Shown here: positions 44,802 to 52,667 of the stretch, in pieces
Position numbering within the stretch: position 1 is the first letter of the stretch
Layout: each line of letters begins with the position of its first letter
Assembly: GCF_004342445.1 (NCBI RefSeq)
Contig: NZ_SLWW01000001.1
Location: 124,001-188,000 of the forward strand
Origin: Rhodovulum euryhalinum
GTDB taxonomy: Bacteria; Pseudomonadota; Alphaproteobacteria; Rhodobacterales; Rhodobacteraceae
DNA: 64,000 nt
Direction of reading: 5' to 3'
Made by a program: the position numbers and the translations under genes
The notes under the pieces: model-generated
What the model saw: only the letters and a program-made list of their open reading frames with translations
Databases searched by the model: none
Told to the model about the DNA's origin: nothing

Positions 44802-45866
44802 CTAGTCGCCTTTGGCCGATCGCTGCGCGCGGTGATACCACCCCAGCACCCGGTCGCGCAGCTCGCCGGGCAGCGCGCGGCTGCCCCCAGCCAGCAGCAG
44901 CCTTGTGTAAAGCGCGTGCTCATCGGGATTCGCGATGATCCGCAGGAACGCCGCCCGGTGCCACTCGACCGCCGCCTCATGCAGGCCGGCCACCCCCGGG
45001 ATCGCCCTAAGCCGCGCCAGCGCCGCATCGGTCGCAGGCCCCATCGCGGCGATCGAGCGGTCCTCGACACTGTTGAAATTCCGCTCGATCCAATAGGCAA
45101 GGTCGATGGGCTTGGATGCCCGGTTCGGCAGGCCCCGGGCCCGCTTGACCATGAAGCTCTCGGCCGATTTCACCGCGTAATGGTTGATCTCGGCCAGCGC
45201 CCGCGCCCCCTCGCACCCCATCAGCGACAGCCGCGCGGGGTTGCCTGCGACAGCGTCGGGGAGCGGCTGGCCCGACCCGTCGACCCAGCCGGGCATCCCG
45301 GCCCTGCCGGACGCCTTTTGCCGCGGCCGGTGGACGCCCATCTGGTTGAACGGCCCGGCCGTGCGGAACAGCGTCTTGAAAAAGGTCGCCGAGACCGGAT
45401 AGCCGCAATCGGGCGTCATCGCCGCGGTGAACTGCCCGGTCACCGGGCGGTCATGGAACGCGAAGACACCATTGTCGCCGAAGAACCGCCACGGCAGCGC
45501 GACCGCGTCGGTCTCCTCGGGCAGCGCGGCGATGAGATCGGCAAGGCGATGGCCTGGGACGTGAATGTTCACGTATTCGTCGAGATCGATCCCCAGCACC
45601 CAGTCGGCCGCCTTGCGCAGCGGATGCTTCCACGCGGCCTTCAGCGCCTGCCACTGGACGCTTTCCCCTGCGGGAGCGGTGTGGGCCACATGGGTCAGCA
45701 CCCCCGCCCCGGCCAGCGCCTCCAGCATCGCGTCGGTGCCGTCCTCGCAATCGTTCGAATAGACCAGAACGTCGCTCGCCCCCGCACCAAGGTGATGGGC
45801 CAGCCATTCCAGCAGGAACGGACCCTCGTTACGGGCGGTCGTGACGATCAGAAGGCGCTGGTTCAC
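44802..45866 (-). CDS. Glycosyltransferase (GT92/GT2-like, single domain)
   Basis: 354 residues from the GTG at 45866. It opens NQRLLIVTTARNEGPFLLEWLA, with DVLVYSNDCEDGTDAML, the IDLDEYVNI DxD motif and MGVHRPRQKASGR, clearly parallel to the active half of the downstream 755-residue protein. So the two are tandem paralogues. No membrane segment. Likely adds sugar to a surface glycan. Confidence 0.86.
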   Translation of the reverse strand: MNQRLLIVTTARNEGPFLLEWLAHHLGAGASDVLVYSNDCEDGTDAMLEALAGAGVLTHVAHTAPAGESVQWQALKAAWKHPLRKAADWVLGIDLDEYVNIHVPGHRLADLIAALPEETDAVALPWRFFGDNGVFAFHDRPVTGQFTAAMTPDCGYPVSATFFKTLFRTAGPFNQMGVHRPRQKASGRAGMPGWVDGSGQPLPDAVAGNPARLSLMGCEGARALAEINHYAVKSAESFMVKRARGLPNRASKPIDLAYWIERNFNSVEDRSIAAMGPATDAALARLRAIPGVAGLHEAAVEWHRAAFLRIIANPDEHALYTRLLLAGGSRALPGELRDRVLGWYHRAQRSAKGD

Positions 45867-45921
45867 CGCTCGGGGCCCTTTTTTCTGCCCTGCCCCATGC
45901 AGGCCCCTTGTGGCCCGGCTG

Positions 45922-47379
45922 TCAAGAGACGGGGGCGGCGGCGGCGAAAAGCGCGTCGAGATCCAGATGGGTTTCCAGATGCGCGGCCAGCGCGTCCAGC
46001 GTTCCCTCGACCGCCGCGCCATAGGACAGGGGCCCGCCCGCCAGTCCCAGCGCCTTTAGCCAGGCGCGGCGGAATCCGTCCTCGGTGAACAGTCCGTGCA
46101 GATAAGTGCCTGCGATCCGTCCGTCGCGCGACAGCGCGCCTTCGGGCCGTCCCTCCACATGGGCGAAGGGACGGGCGCGGTCGGGGCCCTCGGTACGGCC
46201 GATATGGATTTCGTAGCCGCGCAGGGGGGCGCCGGTTGCGGCATGGGTGGCCGTGACACGGGTCAGCGTCTTGGCAGGCTCCATCCGGGTCTCGACATCG
46301 AGCAGGCCAAGCCCCTCGGTCTCGCCCGCCGCCCCTTCCAGCCCGTCGGGGTCGACGATCCGCCGTCCCAGCATCTGGTAGCCGCCGCAAAGCCCCAGCA
46401 CCCGCCCGCCCCGCCGGACATGGGCCTTCAGATCCACGTCCCAGCCTTGGGCGCGCAGGAAGGCAAGATCGCCGCGGGTCGACTTGGTGCCGGGCAGGAT
46501 CACCAGATCGGCGTCGCCGGGCAGGGCCGCGCCCGGCGGCACCATGGTCAGGCGGATCGCGGGTTCCAGCTTGAGCGGGTCGAGATCATCGAAATTCGCG
46601 ATCCGCGACAGCATCGGGCAGGCGACGTGGAATCCCCCGCCCGCCGCAGGTCCGCCAAGGTCAACGGCGTCCTCGGCGGGCAGCCGGTGGGCGTCGGCAA
46701 ACCACGGCACCACGCCAAAGCCGGGCCAGCCGGTGGCAGCCGCGATCATCGCGTAGCCATCGTCGAAAAGCCGGGGATCGCCCCGGAACTTGTTGATCGC
46801 GAAACCCCGGATCATCGCGGCATCCGCGGGGTCGAGCACGGCATGGGTGCCGACGATCTGGGCGATCACACCACCCCGGTCGATATCGCCCACCAGCACC
46901 ACCGGCACGCCAGCCGCGCGCGCAAAGCCCATGTTGGCGATGTCGTTCGCGCGCAGATTGACCTCGGCGGGGCTGCCCGCGCCCTCGACGATCACCAGGT
47001 CGGCCCGCCCGGCCAGGCGGCGAAAGCTTTCGAGAACCGGGTCCATCAGCGCGGGTTTCACGCCCGCGAAATCGCGCGCGCGCCAGGTGCCGCGGGCATG
47101 GCCCTGCACCACCACCTGCGCGCCGGTATCGGTTTCCGGCTTGAGCAGGACCGGGTTCATGTCGGAATGGGGCTCGATCCCGCAGGCCAGCGCCTGCAAC
47201 GCCTGCGCCCGCCCGATCTCGCCCCCGTCCACGGTGACGGCCGCGTTGTTCGACATGTTCTGCGGCTTGAACGGTGCGACGGCCAGACCGCGCGCCCGCG
47301 CCGCCCGGCAGAGCCCGGCAACCAGGATCGACTTGCCCACGTTCGAGCCCGTGCCCTGGACCATCAGCGCGCGCGCCAA
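45922..47379 (-). CDS. cobQ: Cobyric acid synthase
   Basis: 485 residues, standard CobQ length. The TTG start at 47379 gives the conserved opening [20 protein letters not shown], with GGAG seven bases upstream; the longer in-frame extension overlaps btuF. Later motifs are [27 protein letters not shown] and the amidotransferase LCGGYQMLG (catalytic Cys). It amidates four side chains of adenosylcobyrinate using glutamine and ATP. Last gene behind the B12 riboswitch. Confidence 0.95.
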   Translation of the reverse strand: MARALMVQGTGSNVGKSILVAGLCRAARARGLAVAPFKPQNMSNNAAVTVDGGEIGRAQALQALACGIEPHSDMNPVLLKPETDTGAQVVVQGHARGTWRARDFAGVKPALMDPVLESFRRLAGRADLVIVEGAGSPAEVNLRANDIANMGFARAAGVPVVLVGDIDRGGVIAQIVGTHAVLDPADAAMIRGFAINKFRGDPRLFDDGYAMIAAATGWPGFGVVPWFADAHRLPAEDAVDLGGPAAGGGFHVACPMLSRIANFDDLDPLKLEPAIRLTMVPPGAALPGDADLVILPGTKSTRGDLAFLRAQGWDVDLKAHVRRGGRVLGLCGGYQMLGRRIVDPDGLEGAAGETEGLGLLDVETRMEPAKTLTRVTATHAATGAPLRGYEIHIGRTEGPDRARPFAHVEGRPEGALSRDGRIAGTYLHGLFTEDGFRRAWLKALGLAGGPLSYGAAVEGTLDALAAHLETHLDLDALFAAAAPVS

Positions 47380-47380
47380 G

Positions 47381-48223
47381 TCAGTCTCCGTCCATCGCGC
47401 GACGGCGGTCGGCCAGCCGCGCGGCGGCGTCAAGCACGTGCGGCGTGCCACAGGTCCAGTCGGGACCGGTGAATTCGGGGCTGCGGGCGGCAGCCGTCCC
47501 GCGCAGCGCGGGATGCGCCAGCACTTCCTCGGCACGCGAGGTGGCGGGATAGGGGCGCGCGAGGATCAGAAGGTCGGGTTCGGCCATGACAATGTCTTCG
47601 AGCGAAAGCCGCCCGCCGCCCTGGTGCCCCAGCCGCGCGGAGAGATTGTCGAACCCCGCAAGGGCGAGGATGTCGTCCGACAGCGTGCCCGCGCCCTGGG
47701 TATAGCCGTTGGGATGAAAGATCGCGGCGACAGGCCGCCCCCCGGCACCGGGGGCAAGCGCGGCGCGGCGCGCTTCGAACGCGGCGACCAGCGCCTCGGC
47801 GCGGGCCTCGCGGCCCAGCAACTGCCCGGCACGGCGAAGCTCGGCGGGGATATCGTCGATTCTTTGCGTGATCTCGAACTGTTCCACCCGGATTCCCAGC
47901 CGCCGCAGCATCGCGACCGTCGCCGGGTCCGAAAACCGCCCCGCAAGCACAAGATCGGGGCGCAGCGCCACGATCTCTTCGGCGCCGCCCCGGTTCGTGG
48001 GCCAGGCCCGGGCCGCCCCGGCCATGGCCGAGGACCGCGGATCGGCCGCCAGCCTGCTGACCGAGACAAGCTGGCCCGGATCCGCCACGAGCATCGCCAA
48101 CTGGTCGGTGCACAGGTTGATCGATACCACGCGCGCCGGGGCCTCGGCCAGCGCCGCCGCCCCGGCAAGGGCCAGGGCGGCGGCAAGGGATATCAGCCTA
48201 GAAGGACGCACGGAGCCCGACAT
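47381..48223 (-). CDS. btuF: Vitamin B12 (cobalamin) periplasmic binding protein BtuF-like
   Basis: About 280 residues with a signal peptide ([18 protein letters not shown]) and the BtuF/FepB fold: [15 protein letters not shown], then [23 protein letters not shown] and [18 protein letters not shown]. Homologues bind corrinoid in the periplasm for BtuCD. No btuCD genes are in the window. It overlaps the btuB 3' end by about 25 bases and ends one base before the cobQ start, so btuB-btuF-cobQ are one transcript. Confidence 0.88.
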   Translation of the reverse strand: MSGSVRPSRLISLAAALALAGAAALAEAPARVVSINLCTDQLAMLVADPGQLVSVSRLAADPRSSAMAGAARAWPTNRGGAEEIVALRPDLVLAGRFSDPATVAMLRRLGIRVEQFEITQRIDDIPAELRRAGQLLGREARAEALVAAFEARRAALAPGAGGRPVAAIFHPNGYTQGAGTLSDDILALAGFDNLSARLGHQGGGRLSLEDIVMAEPDLLILARPYPATSRAEEVLAHPALRGTAAARSPEFTGPDWTCGTPHVLDAAARLADRRRAMDGD

Positions 48224-49982
48224 AGACCGAACGGCCCGCCGTGTTGAAGCCGCGCGATGTCTGGTAGTCCTCGTCGAACAGGTTCTCGAGGCGCAGATAG
48301 GCTTCGGTGCGGTCGCTGACGGCATAGCTGAGCCCGGCATTCACCACGGTGTAGTCGCCAAGCGACGTGCCGCCGTCCAGTTGGTCGGCGACGTGCTGAA
48401 GGGTGACCTGGCCGGTCCATTTCTGTGCAAAGGCCGCCTCGACGCCAAGGTTCAGGTCGTGGCGCGGCACGCGGATCAGCCGTCCGCCGGTGCCTTCGGC
48501 ATCGGTATAGGTATAGTTGCCGAACAGCGCGGCGGTCGCGCCCAGCGCATAGCGGCCCGACAGTTCGATGCCTTGGCTGCGCGTTGTTCCGGGAACCTGC
48601 TCGGTGACGAAGGTCGCGGAATCAAAGCCGATAAGGTCCTCGATCTCGGCGTAGAACAGCGTCGCCTTGGCGAAACTGCCTTCCCCATAGCGCTTCTCGA
48701 TCCCGATCTCGGCACTGCGGCTTTTCTCGGGCTGGATCGCGGGGTTGCCGTAGGTCGGATCGAACCGTTGATACAGCGAAGGCGCCCGGTAGCCCGTGCC
48801 GAGCACTGCCCGCACGATCAGGTCGTCTTGCGGCCGCCAGGCCAGCGCGACACGCCCGGTCATCTGCGCGTCGAAATCCGACGGATCGTCGTAGCGCAGC
48901 GAGAAGGACAGATCGAGGCTGTCGCTGGGCGCGTATTGCCATTCTCCAAACAGCGCGGCGCTGTCTCCATCATAGCTGCCGCCGCTGAAATCCGCGTTCT
49001 CTTCGATCCATTCCGCGCCGAAGGCCAACGCGGACTGCGCCGCAGGTTCGACGCTGCCGAGATAGGCGAACGTGGTGCGATCGCCCTTGTAGTCGGTGAT
49101 GACGCCGTCCCGATAGGTTCGCTCGGTCTCGGTATAGGCAATGCTCAGTTCGTGGTCGATCGCACCGCCGGCGATCTGCGCGAAGGCGCGCACGCCCTTG
49201 CGGGTCTCGTCCTCTTCGGCCGCCAGGCTGACGAACCCGTCATACTCGCTGGTCCCTTCCGAATAAAGCGCCGAGAACCCGAGGCGCAGGCTGTCGGTGG
49301 CGTCATAGGCCGCCGACAGCGTCAGGGCCGTCTGCTCGAACCCATCATCCTCGGTATTGCCGGCCTGGGACGAGAAACCCTCGGTCGACAGCCGGGTCAA
49401 CGTCATCGCCACCTCGCCGCGGTCGGTCTTCTGGCCGATGCTGAACGTTCCGCTGTAGGTGCCGTAGCTGCCCACCTCGACCGCGGCCCGCCCCGAGGCC
49501 CCCGGCGCCTCGGGCCGCCAGGTCGTGATGTCGACGACCCCGGCAATGGCATTTGCGCCGTACAACGAGGATTGCGCGCCCTTCAGCACCTCGACCCGGT
49601 CGGCCAGACCGGCGGTGAGGGTGCCAAAGTTCAACTTGGCGTCGATCTGGGTCGGATCGGAGAAATCCATCCCGTCGATGCGCGTCGAGATGTATTTGTC
49701 CGACAGGCCGCGAATCCGCAGCGTCGACGATTTCCCGAGGCCGCCATTCGCGCTGAAGGACAGGCCCGGCAGGCGGGAAAACGTCTCGCTCAGGTTGGGG
49801 CCACCCCGGGCGATCTCGCCGTAGTCCAGCGTCTCGACCGTGGCGCCGGTGCGGTTCACCTCGATCGGCAACAGGCTGGCCGAAGCGACCAGTTCATCCA
49901 GCAGCAGGCTGTTCTGTGCGGTGGCGGCAAGGGGGGTCAGGGCGGTGACACCCAGCCCCAGGGCAATGGTCTTGCGAATCAT
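48198..49982 (-). CDS. btuB: TonB-dependent vitamin B12 receptor BtuB
   Basis: About 594 residues, near BtuB length. Signal peptide (ALGLGVTALTPLAATAQ), plug domain with TVETLDYGEIARGGPNLSETF and GADAIAGV-like GANAIAGVVDITTW, then a 22-strand barrel ending in RASF with terminal aromatic Phe. It imports corrinoids across the outer membrane using TonB energy. It lies directly after the cobalamin riboswitch, so it should be repressed when adenosylcobalamin is plentiful. Confidence 0.93.
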   Translation of the reverse strand: MIRKTIALGLGVTALTPLAATAQNSLLLDELVASASLLPIEVNRTGATVETLDYGEIARGGPNLSETFSRLPGLSFSANGGLGKSSTLRIRGLSDKYISTRIDGMDFSDPTQIDAKLNFGTLTAGLADRVEVLKGAQSSLYGANAIAGVVDITTWRPEAPGASGRAAVEVGSYGTYSGTFSIGQKTDRGEVAMTLTRLSTEGFSSQAGNTEDDGFEQTALTLSAAYDATDSLRLGFSALYSEGTSEYDGFVSLAAEEDETRKGVRAFAQIAGGAIDHELSIAYTETERTYRDGVITDYKGDRTTFAYLGSVEPAAQSALAFGAEWIEENADFSGGSYDGDSAALFGEWQYAPSDSLDLSFSLRYDDPSDFDAQMTGRVALAWRPQDDLIVRAVLGTGYRAPSLYQRFDPTYGNPAIQPEKSRSAEIGIEKRYGEGSFAKATLFYAEIEDLIGFDSATFVTEQVPGTTRSQGIELSGRYALGATAALFGNYTYTDAEGTGGRLIRVPRHDLNLGVEAAFAQKWTGQVTLQHVADQLDGGTSLGDYTVVNAGLSYAVSDRTEAYLRLENLFDEDYQTSRGFNTAGRSVYVGLRASF

Positions 49983-50060
49983 CTGCGTTTCGTTCCGGTT
50001 CTGGGCCACGGCTGCGCGCCGATGGCCCGTTCTGATTGCAAGTCGTTGGAAAGTTGGGCT

Positions 50061-50093
50061 TTCCGCAGACGGTGAGGCGTCACCACTGCGGAA
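50061..50093 (-). promoter_or_regulatory. Expression-platform hairpin downstream of the riboswitch
   Basis: TTCCGCAG and CTGCGGAA, with a nested GGTGA/TCACC stem, form a long hairpin between the aptamer end and the btuB start. It could be the switching terminator or a ribosome-access stem. A T run is absent. Confidence 0.45.
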
Positions 50094-50139
50094 GGGTCCG
50101 CCGCCCGGGCCGCTCCCCGCGGTCGGGCTGGGTGATCGT

Positions 50140-50325
50140 CCTGGCAGGTCTCCTGGCTCGCGGGTCTTCGCTTGGCTGGCCTTCCCGGGCGCCTTGCCCA
50201 GTGGCATCGTCAGCCGCGCTCTCCGCTTACAGTTGCGGGGGCAGCCACGGCATGGGCCCGGGGGCCGCACCGTGTTCCCTTTTCATCACCCGCGCCCAAA
50301 GGCGGACACGGATGAACCAAGACGC
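50140..50325 (-). ncRNA. Cobalamin riboswitch (B12 element)
   Basis: Read on the minus strand, all hallmark blocks appear in order: GGTGATGAAAAGGGAACACG, then GCCCCCGCAACTGTAAGCGG, CGA...GCCACTGG, CGGGAAGGC, and the 3' B12 box AGCCAGGAGACCTGCC. Adenosylcobalamin binding would block downstream btuB expression. It lies about 160 bases before the btuB ATG and serves btuB-btuF-cobQ. Confidence 0.95.
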
Positions 50326-50399
50326 GACGGGCGTAGTTTCGTTAACGATGCCTGTCAAGGCGTCACCGGATCCTTGCAACACCGTTGCGCCGCGCGGCC

Positions 50400-51158
50400 T
50401 CAGGACCGGTCGGCGGACGGAACGGCCGTGCGGCAGAGTGCGATCAGCCCGGCGCGCGCCGCTGCGGGGGCCAGGATCAGCGCCGCCTCGCCCCGGGCCT
50501 CGATCCGGACGAGAATCAGGCCCCCGTCCCCGGCCGGGCCAAGCAAGGTGCAGGACGCGCCGCCGGCCGCAACCTGCCCAAGCCCCGCCGCCCCGCCGCC
50601 GGCAAGCCCCTCGAGGCGGGTGACAAGGGCCGGATCGCCGGTGCGCGCGACGATCTCGCCGCCCGCAAGGCGCAGACCGGCGACGGCGTGGCCCAGCCCG
50701 GCCGTGACCGGGTCAATTTCTGCCGCCTCGTCCGTGCCGACGGCTGTGATCGCGGCGGCCAGGGTCTCGACCGAACAGCCGATCTCGGTCGGATCGACCC
50801 GGTGATGCGGCCGCATGGCGTCGATGCTGATCTCTCGGGCTTGGTCGAGGAAGGTGCGGAAGGGGCCGGTGAAGGCGGCGATCAGGCGCGCAGCGGGGTC
50901 GTCCTCTGCATCCGCGACGCCGGAGACCGGGCCGCCGGGCGCCTCGAGATGCACGACCCGCCGCCCCACGACGACCAGCAGCGCCTGTTCGCCGCGTTCA
51001 TTCGTCAGGACCATATCGCGCGGCAGGATCGTTTCCTCGATCTCGGCCAGCAGCGCGGCGATGATCCCCTCGGTAGCGCCCGTGACGATCTGATCGTCTT
51101 CGGCATCGGCGCCCTTGAGCTTGGCAAGCTTGCTGTTCAGCCGGTCCAGCCCGCCCAT
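50400..51158 (-). CDS. Unknown protein with Roadblock-like C-terminal half, last gene of the kinase/dynamin cluster
   Basis: 252 residues. The N-terminal part is helical with EETILPRDMVLTNERGEQALLVVV; the C-terminal part (from about residue 160) alternates strands and helices in a Roadblock/LC7-like manner (VAGLRLAGGEIVARTGDPAL, then GGLILVRIEARGEAALILA). Roadblock proteins regulate small GTPases, which would suit the neighbouring dynamins. No enzyme motif is seen; the fold is a visual impression. The start follows the upstream gene's TGA by one base. Confidence 0.6.
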   Translation of the reverse strand: MGGLDRLNSKLAKLKGADAEDDQIVTGATEGIIAALLAEIEETILPRDMVLTNERGEQALLVVVGRRVVHLEAPGGPVSGVADAEDDPAARLIAAFTGPFRTFLDQAREISIDAMRPHHRVDPTEIGCSVETLAAAITAVGTDEAAEIDPVTAGLGHAVAGLRLAGGEIVARTGDPALVTRLEGLAGGGAAGLGQVAAGGASCTLLGPAGDGGLILVRIEARGEAALILAPAAARAGLIALCRTAVPSADRS

Positions 51159-51159
51159 G

Positions 51160-51576
51160 TCACTGGCCCCGGTCGGCAGTGGCGGCATGCTCCGTCACAC
51201 CCGGCAGGATCGCGTCGATCCCGCCGCGCAGCAGAGCCAGTGCCACCTCGGGGTCGGCGGCGGGGTCCAGCACGGCGCAAAGCGCCTCGTCGGACGCCGT
51301 TGGCGCGCGCAGGAAAACCTCGATCCCGCCGCCCTGCACGACCACCGCTTCGCCCGGCGGCAGATCGGCCGCCAGCGCCATGCGCGCGGCCTCGGCCACC
51401 GGCCCGGTCATCAGGCGCACGGCGCGCAGGCACAGTGCATCCAGCGCCTCCTGCGGCGGGCGCGGAAGGTCGGAATCGCTGCACAGGACCAGACGGGCCG
51501 AGAGGTCGGCATAAACCAGCGACCGGCATCCGGGGATCGATCCGCGCAAACTCTGTATTCGCCTGGAAAGCGCCAT
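51160..51576 (-). CDS. Small Roadblock/LC7-like protein of the kinase/dynamin cluster
   Basis: 138 residues from the ATG at 51576 (longer starts at 51624/51630 exist). The order strand-strand-helix-strand-strand-helix is suggested by GCRSLVYADLSARLVLCSDSD, LDALCLRAVRLM, GEAVVVQGGGIEVFLRAP and VALALLRGGIDAIL, the pattern of Roadblock/LC7 proteins such as MglB. It probably partners a GTPase. Fold assignment is from visual pattern only. One base separates its stop from the next start. Confidence 0.55.
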   Translation of the reverse strand: MALSRRIQSLRGSIPGCRSLVYADLSARLVLCSDSDLPRPPQEALDALCLRAVRLMTGPVAEAARMALAADLPPGEAVVVQGGGIEVFLRAPTASDEALCAVLDPAADPEVALALLRGGIDAILPGVTEHAATADRGQ

Positions 51577-51699
51577 CGCGCGCAGTCTAGTCGATATTCT
51601 GCCGCCTTCCACCGGCAAATGCATCGCCACGCCGCCCGGATGGCGAAAAGGGATCCGGCGTATGGACGATCCCGGCCGCGATGGACGCGGAACCTTCCG

Positions 51700-52641
51700 T
51701 CAGGCCAGGCCGAAGCCCCGGGATGGCTCGCTGCCCGGACGTACCGAACGGCCGCGCTCGCGGTCGATGGTCACCCGGCGCGGGCGTGCACCGTCATCGG
51801 TTCCGGCCGCGGGGTCCTGTGTCAGGGGTGGCGCCTCCGGGAACGCGGCGGCGCGCGCCGCGTTGTCAGCCGCTTGGGGCGTGGCGCCCTGAAATCCGTC
51901 CAGCAACCCGATGAAGTGCTGGCTGAAGGCCTCGGCCCCGCTCGCGGTCCAGCGATCCCAGTCGTCGCGCCCGGCGACGGCCTCGGTCAGCGAAATCGGC
52001 AGGATCGCCGAGAACAGCCCCGCGGCCTCGCGCACGACCCGCTTGAGCACGCGCGCCCGGTCTTCGGCGGTCACCAGCTTGTCCGCCCGCGTCAGCAGCA
52101 GGAGACTCGATTGCGCAAGGCGGCCAGAGAGTTCCTCCCAGACCGCGGCCTCGCTCTGGCGCCAGGCCTGGGTGGCGTGGGTACACCAGATCACCCCGTC
52201 CGCCTGCCCGATCACGCCCTCCCAGACGCCCGAATCCATGTTCGGGTCCGAGATGCCGGGCATGTCGATCAGGTCGCAAAGCGTCAACAGGTCGGCCTCG
52301 ACGAAGAGTTGCACGAGCCTTGTGTCGGCGGGCGTGACTTCGGTCAGCGCCTCGATGTCCAGCGGATGGATGCGGCCGTCGTGATCCTCGCGCCAGCCCT
52401 GCCCGGTGCCATGCGAGATGCGCACCGGCGGCAGCTGGGTGGCGGTGACCTTGACCGGCAGGGGGCTCTGGCCGATCAGCAGGTTCGACAGCGTGCTCTT
52501 GCCCGCGCTGAATTCGCCCATCAGGGCGATGCAGGGCTTGCGCGGGGCGGCCCCGGGCGCGGGGGCGGCAAGCGGCACGTCATCGAGGGGCGGAAAGCCG
52601 TCTTCGAACCGGGAATATGCGTCGTGATGGGTCTCGGTCAT
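51700..52641 (-). CDS. Dynamin-like GTPase (small form)
   Basis: 313 residues. G1 is MGEFSAGKSTLSNLL (about 41-55), G2 threonine in VTATQLPPV, G3 LIDMPGISD (about 127) and G4 TRADKLV (about 185). This is the P-loop of dynamin-like/YjeQ-free bacterial dynamins, without a long stalk; the C-terminal 60 residues are a basic, disordered tail. Cytoplasmic or membrane-peripheral. It follows the large dynamin by 26 bases. Confidence 0.82.
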   Translation of the reverse strand: MTETHHDAYSRFEDGFPPLDDVPLAAPAPGAAPRKPCIALMGEFSAGKSTLSNLLIGQSPLPVKVTATQLPPVRISHGTGQGWREDHDGRIHPLDIEALTEVTPADTRLVQLFVEADLLTLCDLIDMPGISDPNMDSGVWEGVIGQADGVIWCTHATQAWRQSEAAVWEELSGRLAQSSLLLLTRADKLVTAEDRARVLKRVVREAAGLFSAILPISLTEAVAGRDDWDRWTASGAEAFSQHFIGLLDGFQGATPQAADNAARAAAFPEAPPLTQDPAAGTDDGARPRRVTIDRERGRSVRPGSEPSRGFGLA

Positions 52642-52667
52642 CGTCTCCAGCCTCTTGCTTCCCGGGG

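Noticed and set aside
42533-44938. 801-residue plus-strand frame over the tandem glycosyltransferase
   Set aside because: Shadow of the real minus-strand gene; no domain visible.
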